A stretch of DNA of 64,000 bases from Paralichthys olivaceus (taxonomy: Eukaryota > Chordata > Actinopteri > Pleuronectiformes > Paralichthyidae): assembly GCF_024713975.1 (NCBI RefSeq), contig NC_091112.1, forward strand, positions 14,728,501 through 14,792,500. Reading direction: 5' to 3'. Within the stretch, counting starts at the first letter, position 1. Each line of letters begins with the position of its first letter. Under the pieces are notes generated by a model. It did no database searches. It saw only the letters and a program-made list of their open reading frames with translations, and had not been told where the DNA came from. Shown one piece after another: positions 41,835-55,246 of this stretch. A program made the position numbers and the translations under genes.

Positions 41835-42117
41835 ACAGCTATGCAGTGACACAACAGCTCATAATTTAACCTCACAGTATAATCACTTTCAAATGCACTT
41901 CTGACTGCAGCCCCCCTTTTCCCTTGCAACAGAAAGTTATGCTGTCAAATTAAAACCATAGCTGTGTTGTTTTACTTTACAGCAAGTCATTAATTTGTGT
42001 ATGTGTCCCTTTTAAATCCATCCTCGTATAATATATTATATGATCTTTACTATGAGGTGTCCTCAGCATTTCACGTGAAATAGAGGGTGGCTACGCTGTT
42101 GCTGTCTTCCCTATCAG

Positions 42118-42118
<1 letters not shown>

Positions 42119-42180
<62 letters not shown>
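42119..42180. repeat. (CA)31 microsatellite
   Basis: A perfect 62-bp CA tract in the rpl14-grb10 spacer, source of poly-Cys/Val frames on the minus strand. Confidence 0.97.
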
Positions 42181-42184
<4 letters not shown>

Positions 42185-43244
42185 AAATTTGACCTTTTCA
42201 TAAACGGACATTGCAGCCTTTCTCCTGCACTCTCGGGCCGAAGCACACGACTTATTAAACTTGCACCAGAGCTCGCTACCAAAGACCACCAGTAAAAACA
42301 GCTCAGGCCTGGACAGCAGAATAAGGTCTTTTCACTGGATTTTTTTTTTTACTCATGTTTGAGGCCAGCTGATGCATTTACAGGAGGTGTGATAAGGCTT
42401 CCCTCCTTTGCCGTCTTATGAGCTCCATACACCCTATTTCCTGCTCTCTGGTTAATTTTCATGTTAATGCAAGCATGGTCATCTCATAAATAATATTCAT
42501 AATTTGTGGTTAAAAAAAAAATGCCTGAAGCGTAACATAAGAGCCTTTTTTTTCTCAAAATAAATGTCCTCTGCCTCTTTCATGCTTTGACTGTGGGGGA
42601 GGGACACATGTTATGCATCCTCTGCACCACTTCGGAACCTCTGACCACAACCAACATACAGATGTAACAGGATGCTCTTTGGATTTTAATTGTCCGATCT
42701 CCTTTTTCCATCTCTGTTTATTCAGACAGAGCCAAATAACCAAATCCTCCAGTCAGTTGAGTATATAAATGAAGCCCATACACAGAAATATGTCAGCATA
42801 ACCTTGAGGTAGGGAGTTATTCTATCTGTTATTACTAATAAATATAATAACAGATAGGCTAAAATATGGAAATATGTATGACAAAAATGTCCCACAACAC
42901 TCCCATGGAGTACAACAGCAAAAAGGGGAGACGTGAGGTGGAATAAAATTTTACAATTTACTGATGTTGATTGATAGAAGGTGAGTACGTATTGTCCCAT
43001 TAATAACAGAAATGAATGGAGAATAAAATCTACTGTGCCTATATCATTAGTACATGCAGTTTAATAAAACACCTGTATGTGCATGTGCAGGGATTTCAAT
43101 TAGCATTTAAATCTTTCCAACCTTTTGTTAGCTCATAAATGTTTATAACCATAAATAGTTTTTTTGTCAGCTGAAGTATTTGTTCCAAGCCTAACTTTGT
43201 ATTCAGTAGTTTTGTATAAACGGTATTAAAAAATGCACAACATT

Positions 43245-43446
43245 CATTTTTCTGAAGGATGGTTTCTGTCATTTTGGGTAGTTCTCATCACACTCATGTA
43301 TGTTCAAATGTTAATTTGTCTGGTAAGTTTGGTTTTAATTAATTATTTGATCCTGTAAAAACGAGGAGAAATGTCATGATTGGTTTCATGGGAGGGAGGG
43401 AGGGAGTGGAGATACGTCCGCAATCTTTATATACAGTCTATATGGT
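43245..43446 (+). mobile_element. Internally deleted copy of family 1 with an intact right end
   Basis: It begins in the GGATGGTTTCTGTCATTTTG segment, runs through GGTTTTAATTAATTATTTGA and GTCATGATTGG, then jumps to the terminus CTTTATATACAGTCTAT (43425-43441). This preserves the terminal sequence that is worn away in the other copies. Confidence 0.65.
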
Positions 43447-44284
43447 CTAAATCTGCAGATATGCTTTTTTACAGCTCGAGGCAGTGCACAGTATCACCTT
43501 GTAAAGTTGTTAATGTGAATGCTAGCTGCTAACATTGTCTGAGCTTTCTCTTCGACTTCTTTTGCTTCCCAGAATGTTATGTTGTGTAGTTAAAGTTGCA
43601 TCATATGAATAAACCAAAAAACCTTTTTGCACCCAAAAACAGGGAAAAAGCTTACAGCAGGTTTATTCAGCCTGAAGACAATATCACAAATAATCATAAA
43701 CCATATGTTGTGAGGTTGCACTGAGGGAAGAAACCAATGTAAAAGCAGTGTTTGAATTCCAGAGGGACTCATTTAATAATAAACTGAATGCTTTTTGCTT
43801 GCTGGTTAATTATTTTAACCCATTTATGTTTTTATGCTTTATTGTGCGTTATTGTAACCTTAGAGTAAATTTATGTTTGAATAAATAAAGCTTCTGAGGG
43901 CATGTGAAGGTGAGGAGTGACAGGCCATATGTCCTGTACATATCCTCACGGCTTCACTCCTTTCCTGTCAGCATAATATGTTTTCTCTCCACTGAGTGGG
44001 CCAGAGTGTTCCCTGTCCTGTTTCTATTGGCCGAGAGCCAGGGCTTTTGAAGACATCATGACGAGATAAGCCAATCAGGGTGGCCAGGGTAACCTCAGGG
44101 TTATCAGTGCTACTGTTTACCTAACCCAGTTCTCCAAACACATCCAACACGTGCAGACGTCTGTGCACGTTGGCAGCTGTAGCTCACTTTTTGAGGAGTA
44201 TTTTGTTGTTATTATAAGAAACGAACCATCAAGGGAACATAGGTATAACAGGATGTCCAAGCTATTAGACACTGATTTACACAC

Positions 44285-44323
<39 letters not shown>

Positions 44324-44436
44324 TCTTATGCATGCTGCTCCCCTCCTCCCTTATTTTTCAGATTCTGGACAGATGTGTCAGGATTTGAGCCAGTTCCAGA
44401 GATACTAGAAGTTCAGACACAGCCCTGCAGAACAGA

Positions 44437-44438
<2 letters not shown>

Positions 44439-44524
<86 letters not shown>
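44439..44524. repeat. (CA)43 microsatellite
   Basis: A perfect 86-bp CA tract in the rpl14-grb10 spacer. A smaller CA tract lies at about 44289-44322. Confidence 0.97.
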
Positions 44525-44526
<2 letters not shown>

Positions 44527-46936
44527 GAGAGACATACACCCCCCTTCCTTTTCCTGTTGAATTTTGTTCCCACTGTTCTGAGAAAAATGAGGCTTGACTT
44601 TTATGAGGGAATGTTCTGGTCTCTGGTCTTTGTCAGCAGGGTTTGGTACTGGTCGTCCTGCCATGGTCGTCCGGCACAAAGTCATATGTTGCATCACACT
44701 CTCTGGGTTCGCTCCTGTTTGACCTTTCCCTTTCACCTTTGACGGGAAGCCCAGCTGTGCTCAGCCCAAATAATAATTTGAATTTCTCTGAAAGTTGTGT
44801 TACTGTGCACCATGACCACCTCATAGTCAAGGTGTGTGTCATTCCTGGTGAGATTGTCTGCACCCACCCACCCACCTGCCCTTTGCTCTGGAGCCCCATA
44901 ATCTCGGAAAGGCCGATGGCTTCTTCAATATTTCACTACTCCAAGGAAGTAACTGCCACCAAAAATGACTGAGATCGTTGTTGTAGCTGAAAGAATTAGA
45001 TGTGCACATAAGCAGGCAACATGTTCATGTTAGCTTGTGCACTAGATGTCAGTGTTTTACACAGGGAAGCTTCCTCTGTGCATCTCTGCAAAATAACTGT
45101 GCTCGCTGTACAGTTCAGGAGCTCACACAGACGCCACAAGCATAAGCACAGTGATGATCACACTTTAAATGAGGAATTGCATGTTAAGTTATAGTTGGAA
45201 AGACATCTTGTTGAAATTGAGATTTTAAACTAGAAAAGGAATCAGAGAGCTGTAACTTGAATCTAGTATAAAGTGATGTCGCTGATCTGAAGTGGTTGTT
45301 GGAGATTAAGCGGCTCAAAAAGCTTTTGGCCTCTTGCTCTCACAGTTTATCTTTGTGCTGCAGAGCTCACAAATCACCCTCAGTCCAGCTTGGCCGGCGT
45401 TCAGCATCGAGACTCCAAGTCGCTGGCTGACGCATGTACAGTGCACTCACCCTCTGCAAGTTTAAGTGATTAACCTTTTCGATTGACTTCACCATCTGAA
45501 GCAGTTAGAACCTCAGATATCTGTTTAGTTTATCTCTGATTCCTCTTCTCCGTGCTGCCAGAGCCATTTGTGTTTCTGTGTATTGTTTAATGGATGTGGA
45601 GCTCAGCCTTGACCTAAACAAATGTGGTTTCGATTCTGGCAGTGTTGCTATTAATATCCAGTCAGGCTTTTGGCAGCAGACAGCTGATACTTAAAGAGGG
45701 AGACAGGGCATGATGGGAGGGAGCTGCCTGTCCGCCTGGTGCACGGGGGAAAATCTTTGCATAACCTAAGAATACTTTGCTCTAATCCGTTTCACAGTAG
45801 TTTAATATATCAGGAATCTGCAATTACACAGCCACATTGCCAGTGGCATGGAGTGTTTTAAGCCACAGTTGGGGTTGATAAGCTTTTAATGGAGAGTAGT
45901 ATCTTTGCTTACAAGTCTCCAGGGAGTGTGTAGTCTTGTGTAAACTCCAGGAAAGTGTTGGTTTTTGTCGGTATCATTCAGTGGGTAATGATTTCAGGAT
46001 GTAATCCAGATGGACATTCATGGTCTAAAAATTTAAACACTTAAAGACAAGTATGGAAGATTAATACAGAAAATGAACTTTTGTTTATCAGTCCTAAAAT
46101 ACTTGTGTTTGTTGTATTTCTCTTACACTTTTAATGCCAGCCCCATTTTCAGCATTCATTTGCCCTGCTCATAATGAAAATCCCTGGTACCTGGACAGAC
46201 TCAGTTTCTGAGGTGCAATGCAAACATTCCAAGTGATTTAGCCGAGGCAAAATTAAATTCCTTAAATGATTATTGCTCAAGTCTTTTTTTTTTCTTCCTT
46301 CCTTCTGCTGTGCTCATAAAAGAAAAGACTTGCAGGTGCAGGAAGAACATTCCTCTATCGTGCTATCGCCATTGAAATGGGAGTTGTGCCTCCTGCTTTC
46401 TCAGTGCTCTATTCCTGTAGCTTGCGGAGCCAGAGCCATATGGAAGGCTGGCATTCCACCACATGGCGATCCAACCCAAACATCTGCCTGGCAACGGCAG
46501 AGTCCTCCTCGCTGAGACAAAACACAGGCCAGCTCTGTGCGATACCTTTACAAATGATTATTCTGTTTGATTGGGAATAGCTGATGTGTGCTGCTTTTGA
46601 GAGATGAGATGTGAGGTTGGAAATATATTTCTGTCTCAATGTTGCATGAAGCAGGAGTGGATGTTTCACTTCACCCAGCCTTCACTCAGTTAACCTAACC
46701 TCCAACCTCAAATCAACCTTCACCCAGTTCACCCAGCCCTCTCCACAGGCTGCAGGAAGATAAGAATGGAATAATATGGCCTCACCTACACATTTGTCAG
46801 AGATCCTGGAATCCCCAGACGTGTGTATTCAAGTCACTTGACTTGGACTTGACTTCGACTTCAGTACTGATTAGAGACTTGGTCAAAGCAAAGAAGACTT
46901 GGAATTCCACTTTTGGTTTCCAACACAGTGTCTCAA

Positions 46937-47213
46937 TCACCACCTGGTGGCTGGTGCAGTATACATCATTAACCCTGCCTCCCCCATGTTAGTGGATGTG
47001 ATATGGAACAAACTGAAAAGTCAAAGTACAAGTCAAAAGAATTTTGATCAAAGATGGTTTCTGTCATTTTAGGGAGTTTTTATCACTGATGTTTTACTTA
47101 GTTTGGTTTTTATTAGTTACTTGATGCTTGTATAAATAAGGCGAAACATCATGATTCAAATGGAAAATGGCAGCGTTGATATCCAAGATATTTCAACTTC
47201 ATTTCTGGATCAG
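46937..47213 (+). mobile_element. Degraded copy of dispersed repeat family 1
   Basis: It shares CACCTGGTGG, ATGTTAGTGGATG, GTCAAAGTAC, AAGATGGTTTCTGTCATTTT, TTATTTAGTT-like and TTTCAACTTCATTTCTGGAT landmarks with the 59691-60122 copy, in the same order. The part around the ACAGCTGAGACTG segment is deleted and both termini are lost. Confidence 0.7.
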
Positions 47214-48183
47214 CTTATTGTTTGGGTTCTACAGCCTACACTCTTATTGTTTTCAGCCACTCTCCCATTCCCCATCAGTGTTTCAGGCTACTACTGTATT
47301 TCCAGCAAACAAGCTCTGATATGGTGATAGTGTCGGCTACCTGACCACAGGCAACACCTACGTTTGGAGTAGACTATAAAAAAATACAAAACCGAGGGAG
47401 TCTGGTGAGTGTGAGAAGAGTTTATCATTCTAGAAATTAAATCTGCACCAGTGAATTTACACAGTGGTAAAGCACATGAATGTTCTGCAAAAGTGGTGTT
47501 GAGCCTTTAATGCTTACTATTACAGTTTACTTATTTTAAATGTACCTCTCTGTCAAGGGTAGCTAAAGATTGTGCATTGTGTAGACGTGTACAGTTTTCC
47601 AAATGTGTTGGTGCAACTGTAGAGGCTCAGTGGCACTGACGTACCAGGCAGCCAGAATGAAAAGAATGTTCTGTTATTAGTGGAAAAGCTCCTATTATGT
47701 GGATTAATCTACAGCTTCGACTTTGATCTCCTGACTCACTCTAAGCGACTTTGGTGGGGAGCTGGGGCCAGCGCACATTTCAGACACATACACGCCGAAT
47801 GCACATGCTGTAACTAATGTCCACGATGAGTCACATAATCCTGGTTGAAAACGAAATTAGGCTCTTTCAAAACAAGTCAAAATAATCTGTCCAATGTCTC
47901 GGTGTTCAGTTCATTTAGTTATTCAACAAAAATGTTGGATAATACTATTGAGCAAATAGCCCCTCACCAAAGTATCAGGAAAGAAAAGGTCCTTTGTTAA
48001 AATAAAACAATTAAAATGTACTTGTCTGTGTGTGTGTGTGTGCATATCACATTATTGAGACTTTTCTTAGGGGGAAAAAATCCAGTCCCTATAATGTCAA
48101 TTATTACATTTTAAGGTGAAGACATGTTTTAAGATTAGGTTAACGTGAAATTTAGGTTATGGAGAGTGTGTGCGAGAGTGTCT

Positions 48184-48185
<2 letters not shown>

Positions 48186-48228
<43 letters not shown>
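48186..48228. repeat. (TG)n microsatellite
   Basis: A TG tract of about 42 bp in the rpl14-grb10 spacer, preceded by a shorter TG run at about 48027-48042. Confidence 0.93.
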
Positions 48229-48232
<4 letters not shown>

Positions 48233-51200
48233 AGATTTTTCTCGGCACCAAAAGGAACAAAAAATCTCTGATTCCCACCGCAGCGTTCCAAGCTCTTAAT
48301 AAGATTTAAGTTTGTAATGTAGATGCCTAATCATATCCCGATCCCATGTTGAGGCAAAAGACAGAAAAAACATTTTGTGACTAATTTAGATTTAATGATT
48401 ACCAAGGTGTTAAAGGATTAACGGTGCTTGAAAATACTGTACAACAACAGCCCATGTAACCATAGTTATAAGACAGCAGCGATGACCAGAGGACTCCTTT
48501 GTTTTTGGAAACAATGAATACATCTAAATCAGAATCTTACTTTTTAGACTATAATTTAGAGAAGTTTAAAGTTCTCCTCTCTCCTCTGTACAACATAAAC
48601 TCTGAAAGAGAAAGCTGTGAATGTAATCAGCAGATAAAAGATTAAAGAAGTGTACTTGTATCAGTTACTTTATCATAAATGAGTTGAAATGGTATAAATG
48701 TCCAATACAGAGTGAATCACATAAGGGTAGACTTTATGATGACAACCAAGGAAACTGTATGTTCAAAAAGAACGTAAGGCAAGTTTTAGATCTGGTGAGA
48801 TAGCAAGTAAAGTACTTGGAACAATGCAAACACTTGCACATTTAGCTGGGAAATCATCAGCTGAGTCAAAGAGGCATCTGTGGGAGGTGAAAACATTTAG
48901 CTTAAAATCTGTTGTTATGTTATTTAGGGTTCATTTATCTACATCCCAAAACTAGTATATCACTCAGTAGAGCGCACACTACCACCAAGGCCCAACAGTC
49001 GGGGTCTAATGTTAGCTGAACATGTAAGGCAATGCAATGCAAAAAATGTGGTGCGCATTAAACACATAAATACGGCACAATTTGAAACAGCATCCATGTT
49101 TTTTCCTCATTCTGACTTCAAAGCACATGAACACAGTAAAGTTGGAACAATGACTTCACAACTTGGAAAATAGTCATTCTGAGACGTATGGTGAACGCAC
49201 AGTTACCATCCCTACTAGATATATATGATATTGTTTGGATAAGTTATAATATTCCAGCTCAGAGGTGAGCATCAATAAAAAACAGTATCTCAGGCCACCC
49301 AACCACAGTCACAATGTCCGCACGGACACACCCACAAACACCCACCCACACACAGACACACACACACACACACAGAGTGACTCACCTATAAAACATGACA
49401 CAGGCAGACACGTTGAACCCTGAGAGATCACACACACACATACAAACACACACGGTCAGGGTGACCCAGTTCCATGTGGCCGGACTCAGTTTTGTTTACA
49501 CCGCAGCGCCCTCAGCGGATTCCAAATGGTCACAACACACTCAATCTGTGACCTGACCATTTATGGCATTTTAATTGTGCAATTGTGTCACACATCAAAA
49601 CACACATTCAGAAAGGATGTTGTGTTGAAGTTACTCTTTAGCCAGTTATGCATCACATATAAGCAGGCCTATGTTGTATTTACAACTGGAGACAATTTAG
49701 CCCATGGTGGTGGTGTGGGTTGTGTATCTGCGTTGACCTCCAAAGGCCTGGAGAGACTCAGATTCCACCACATCTGGGGACGCCGAACTATTTCCCAACA
49801 AGGGTCAGGTTGGAATTTTTATGTAACAGCCACGCTTCTGTGTTTTCAAAACACAGTATATGATCATGTGTTTGTGCGACTGATCTATTCCAGTGGGAAG
49901 CACCAAGCTGTTTCTGTTGTCAATTGCGTAACTCTATTACGATTTAGCTCGAACTGAAAACAAACAGAGCAGTTGGACTTACTGGTCATCACACCAAGCC
50001 TTTAAAGTCTGTTAGACCTCCTAGAAGACACTGTGCTTTGAAGCGGAGGAGGGTCTCATCTCTAGTTTTTTTAACAGCACAGGTTTTTGAAGTTGGGGTC
50101 TATGCGCCTGTGGAAAAAAAAGAACACAGAACCTCTCTGTGTACCTTATTTTGTTTGGGTTTTCTGTCAGAGTCTGTTGTATGCTTGTCAGATACAATAT
50201 ACGTGTCTCAATTCAGGGGCTGCATCCGCCAGAGGCTGCATTTCAACACAAATTGTGTCACAGCGATGTGACTAGTCCCATTTCAAAGCCTCCTCCAAGA
50301 GTGGCTGACAAATGCATCCTTCCATCCCTGAGAAGCAGAGGCTCCGATCCATGGATGCATGGATCCTTTCCAGCCCAAACTATGTCAGAGTTCATTGCGG
50401 TTGAACCGTTACTGAGGTAATAGTGCTGGCAAGAGAATTGAAACACAGCTACAAAAGATTCTGAAAAAAATGATGTCACTATTGTCACCTCATACTTAGA
50501 CAATGCAGCCCAAGCAATCCAGAAGTAAGCTGTGAAGGAAAAGCTGTAACTAACTCATTGGATATGGCTGTCAGCAAAATTAACAACACTAGACTTTCAT
50601 TATACGAGTTCAATGCATAAATAATTTCCAATTTTCTTCCACTTCACCGGTCTGGGTTGAAGTTGGGGATCTTACTGTCTGCCATGTTGTCTTATGAGTG
50701 ACTGTATTCTCTGCTTCAGCTGCAGTAAACAACAGGCCACTGCCAGGACACTCTAAACTAAAACATCCATTGCACGCTGCTTTAAATGTTAATCAGATGT
50801 TAATTGCAGTCTGATACAAGGATTCGATGAGTTTAAATGCCACAGAATTGCTACAGATATCAGAGAAGTTGTGCCAAGTTCTGTAACTGAGCTTGCACAC
50901 TCCCATGTGAAGGTTTGATACCTCCTGGTGCTAGTTTTGTAAACAATTCCCAAAGTAGAGTGTTGATCCTGCAAATATATTGTACCGTTGACCTATATAC
51001 AGGGCAAACCTTTTTTGCAGAAAAAACTGACAAAGCCTTGTATACATGTGGCCTTGGGCTAATGTGTGTTCAGACTCATATTAGATCTTTGGCAGGCTTT
51101 CGCATATGTGTTATACTGGCTGTCAGAGGCAGGAGGATGTCTGCCAGGAGCAAGTGCGAACCAGTTGGTTGGAAGACTCTCCATCTGGGCTGTCCTTGGG

Positions 51201-51556
51201 TTGTCTGAGTGGCAGAGGAGGTGCCACCTCAGTATAGAGCATATAAAAACATTCTAACCTCAAAATAAATGAATGTTGTCGAGCGCAGTGCTGTATTATG
51301 AATAGCTGGGTTCAAATAAGATATCCTGTCTCCTTACTGGATCCACCTCTCCAAGCCTCCCTCTTAATGGTTGCTGTCTGATGGAAGAGTAAAAGGGGAG
51401 GAGGTGTCAAAGATTGTTTAGCAGTATAATGTATGACCTGCAGAGAAAGTTAAACAGCATTAAAGACGCCTCAGCTCAACCGAACAGCTAACAGCACACG
51501 CATTAAAAGGAAAACAAAGGGCATTTAAACCTTCTTGATATGTCCGACAGTCCTTC

Positions 51557-51615
51557 ATTACTGTTGCCATACAACAGTAATACCGCCCTTATTGCTGTTG
51601 TCCGGCAACAGTGAT
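51557..51615. repeat. Two tandem short stem-loops
   Basis: ATTACTGTTG at 51557-51566 is the exact reverse complement of CAACAGTAAT at 51572-51581, with a 5-nt loop (CCATA). A second, diverged copy follows: ATTGCTGTTG at 51591-51600 with CAACAGTGAT at 51606-51615 and loop TCCGG. Probably the remnant of a small repeat. Confidence 0.7.
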
Positions 51616-52244
51616 ATGTTATTGCTGAGCTAGTATACTACTGGCTATATATATATAATAATTCACCAAATCCAAATGTACTAAGTGTAATGTGTGTTTA
51701 TGATACTGAGATAATAACCTTATCATATTTCTCTCGTGGTGCTGCTGTGAACAAACCCACAAGGACTTTGAAATGTTGTTTTTCGGTCTGCAGGTGAAAA
51801 AGTGCACGATGTAATTTGACTAGAAGGACGCACTCTGCAGGTCTGACAGCAGGTATGAGGTGTAGACCTGCAGCAGTGACACCGGATGGATGGTTTGATA
51901 CTAATGGCTTTTACTTTAGCTCAGGATCCATGCATGTGAAGGCCTCCTTCTGCTGGAAGGGTTAAAGTTAGGTCTTGACCACTGCAAAAGATTTGAGCCT
52001 CCACAGTTATTTTTCCCCTTTAAAAGGTAAACTCAAAAAGTAAAGTAAAGGTGGAGTAAAGGAGTATAAAGGAGTAGCAACTAGAAGATTTTCAGGGATG
52101 TATATATATATATATGTGTGTACTTTTCATTTTTCATTATCAGATTGCTTACTGACCTCCAACTTGTAATAAAAGGAAAGAGGGGGTCATTTTTTGCAGT
52201 GTGCTGTTGTGAATAGGGCGGGGCGGAGAGAGGAGGTTTCCTTC

Positions 52245-52506
52245 ACTGAGAGAGAGAGAGAGAGAGAGAGGGAGGGAGAGAGAGAGGGAGGGAGAGAGAG
52301 TGCCTGCATGCATGTGTGTGTGTGTGCGCGTGTTTGTGTGTGTGTGCACGTGTGTGTGTGTGCGGAGACAGAGCGAGAAGTGTCAGCTGGTCGGGGAGTG
52401 CAGGGTGAGAGACCAGTGCATGTGTGCGTGTGTTTGGACGTGTGCAAGTGTTGGGTGTACAAGTGTGTGTGTGCGTGTGCGTGCGTGCGTGTGTGTGTGT
52501 GTGTGC
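52245..52506. repeat. GA-rich tract followed by TG-rich mosaic upstream of grb10
   Basis: A purine run (GAGAGAGA with GGGAGG interruptions, about 52245-52299) is followed by TGTGTGTGCGCG-type runs to about 52506. These produce several long but meaningless frames on both strands. Confidence 0.9.
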
Positions 52507-52509
52507 AGG

Positions 52510-52711
52510 GAGAGCAGTCCGGGGTGGGGGTGGGGGGACAAGGTGAAGACAACAGATCAGCGGACGGAGGGAGTAGTTTTTGGGGGGGTGAAACAGTTTT
52601 GTGTGGAGGGTCCAGACGAGGACAGTCGAAGGAGCGCGCCGGCTGCTGCGTCGTGCGCCCTGGACACGATTCCCTGAGCCACTGCGTCCTGGTGCTGCGC
52701 TTTCATTACCC
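52510..52711 (+). promoter_or_regulatory. grb10: Candidate grb10 non-coding first exon
   Basis: This GC-rich segment contains GGAGCGCGCCGGCTGCTGCG and ends with a strong donor (TTACCC then GTAAGC, edge at 52711). It lies 2.5 kb upstream of the grb10 start-exon acceptor at 55189, which needs an upstream partner on this strand. No other comparably GC-rich block lies between 38 and 55 kb. The transcription start is not determinable, and alternative promoters are likely, as known for mammalian GRB10. Confidence 0.45.
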
Positions 52712-55189
52712 GTAAGCACTTTGGTTTATTTGTGTGTGTCTGAGTCTCAAATGTATGTGGTCTAAGTCAATATTAGAAGCACATTACACACACACGGGAA
52801 TGCTTCGAAACTCGAAAAGGTAAGAGTTTTTTTTTTTCCATCCATTTCTTCACACATTCACTGTGCACTCCTCTAAAAGGTTGTCAAACTACTGAAGGTA
52901 ACACAGCTCATGGGGACGGTGTAAAGGGTACAGAGCGAGTGTCTCTGGAAGAAAATGTGTTATTGTTTACAGAGCATCAAGTTATTTTCAACACTACCTC
53001 ACTGCAGTCACATTTAGACACTGTTGCTGATGGTGTGATGGGAGTTAGTGTTAGAACGCACACAAAAACACACCATTCACTTCTAGATGCTCCCCTGGAG
53101 TTAAGAAGCATCTGCAGTGACTGTCATCCCCTGTTTCTGCCACTAAATCCAACTTTCAAGGAGGATAAGCTGCCTGAGTGTGTATACGTGCGTGTGTGTG
53201 TGTGTGCTGATTGTCTGTCATAAAGCTCCATTAGCTGTTACTTAATGTAGGCTAATCTCTGCACGCTGCTAAACTTCCTCCTTCCTTCTCTCCTTCCTGA
53301 TGCACAAAGAAGACTGCAGGTCTTTTTAGGATCAGGTGTCATCAGGGCCTTTATAGGTGGTATAGTGGCAGACTAATACTGTGTGTTAATCATAGACTGT
53401 GTATAAAGAGGCGTTAATGCACAGGTACTACATGTTCCGAGAGACTGCAGTTACTTTTTTATCTCTTGATGAGAAAGTACAGCAATAATCTGCTGGGGAA
53501 AGAAAAGCTCTCCATGTCAGCATCTGAGTCCTTGGAAAAAAAGTAGGAGTGGGCGTATTATATCCACAAACACACACATACACACACTCACACATGTGGC
53601 ATTATTAAGTTGCTCCCTGATCCATTTAATTCTCTAGATCTCCCTGTATGACCAGTAAAGCTGAATTACTCCCTTTCTCTGCAGGAGGAACCACAAATGT
53701 CAGCAAATGTCAAGCACTCAGAGATTTGGCTTTGCTTTCAGCCTTATTAGCTGCACATATGATCTGCCCTGCTTGCCCTTTTGCCCAGCGCTTTGATTGG
53801 TGTGAACACACACTTAAGCCATACGTAAGAACATGAGATACAAAACCGGTCACAGTAGGGAAAAAAAGTGTGCAATTACCAGCAGCGGAGAGGCTGTCTT
53901 TTCAGCGTGTGCACACAGTTGCACGCACACACACATTTAAACACACATTCTCAGTCAGCAGAGCAACCTAAAGATAGCAGAGCCCCAGTGGAAACAGTAA
54001 TTAGTGGGGTGAAAAGAGAGGGGGAGGAGAGGAGGAGGAGGAGGAAGAGATATTGTTTGAACCATCTGATATCTGTTATATAATGACCTGTACAATGGAG
54101 ACACGCTGGGAGAGAAAGTGAAGAGAAACCAGCAGAGTCAAAGTGTGAGAGGAGCTATTTAGTGAGAGAGATGCAGCTCGGTGAGTGTGTGTGCGTGTGT
54201 ATATTCACTTTGCCGAACCTTTTGTTGGAAGCAGTATCAGTTGCAGCATATGTGGGCTGCAGAAATATCCATCTTAACAAATCAGTTCATCCTTTATTCA
54301 GTGGATGTCTCCAAAATCTTAACGCAGCTTCCCATGAAATTTGGTGGGCAGAGAGAAGTTCTCAAAGGGGACCAATGGATTTGATTTTTATGGTGATCTG
54401 GAAATAAGCAAGGATAGGTCTTTCCATTCAAAATGGAATTAAAAGTAAAAAACTCCAAACATAACATTATAGCTACAGGGCTGAGGGACACATTTATCTT
54501 CATATGGCATGAGTTTTGGGGTGTAGCCGCAAATTGTATTTAAAACTCTAGAATAACGTCCCCTCAATCAATAACACTGGAAAACAAATAGATTACATTG
54601 GTAGAGCTGAACATTACTGCAGTGTGTGTACCCTATTCCCAAACACACATATGCACAGCTTCCCCCTGCTTACTCACAGCAGATAATGCTGCACAATGCA
54701 GTGGAAATAGCCGACTCCTATTTCAAGTTCCTTCAGAAAGCCTCTCCCCCTCCCTCCCTCCCTCTCTCTCTCTCTCTCTCCCCCCTTTTTGACTTGTCTA
54801 TCAGTCCTGCAGGTGGAGAGTGGTCATGTGCAGAGAGGAGAGAGAGGGTGTCCTATTTAGTCTTAAGCTCCAGGCTTTGTTTGGGAACGGACTTGTGTGT
54901 GTGTGTTGTACACAATGGCTGTGTTTACATTGGATTCGGTGTGCACACGTTCATCCATGCATGCACACTCATTCACACCTGCAGGCTTTTGTTTATTCTT
55001 AGGAAGACAGAGGTTTTGTCTTTTTTCTGTAGACTTTACACCAAAAAGATACAAGTTTTGCAAACCAATAATGGTGCAGATGCAACAGCAACTTTAGGGA
55101 GTAAATGCATGTGTGTTATTTCAGTGATAGGTAGCTTTCTTTCACTTTTTTTCAATCTGTTTTGTGCTGTATCCTCCCTTCAAATGCAG

Positions 55190-55246
55190 GGTGCTGGTGA
55201 AACCAGTGGGTATCCTTCCCTACAGAGGGAACACTGAAGGAACACC
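55190..55246 (+). other. grb10: grb10 5'UTR portion of the start exon
   Basis: An acceptor (TTCAAATGCAG) ends at 55189, so 57 nt of untranslated leader precede the ATG at 55247. The ATG context (ACACCATGG) is a good Kozak match. An upstream exon must therefore exist. Confidence 0.65.

Larger units (their letters stand above)
37680..52190. other. 14.5-kb gene desert between divergent rpl14 and grb10
   Basis: No coding exon was recognised on either strand. The region contains several CA/TG microsatellites, two family 1 repeat copies, and the stem-loop pair near 51560. The largest frame (49526-49957, plus, 143 codons) resembles no family I know. Distant enhancers are possible but cannot be seen without cross-species comparison. 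Confidence 0.6.

Noticed and set aside
50343..50366. Perfect short palindrome GATCCATGgatgCATGGATC
   Set aside because: Eight-bp arms with a 4-nt loop in otherwise unremarkable spacer; too short to call a regulatory element.
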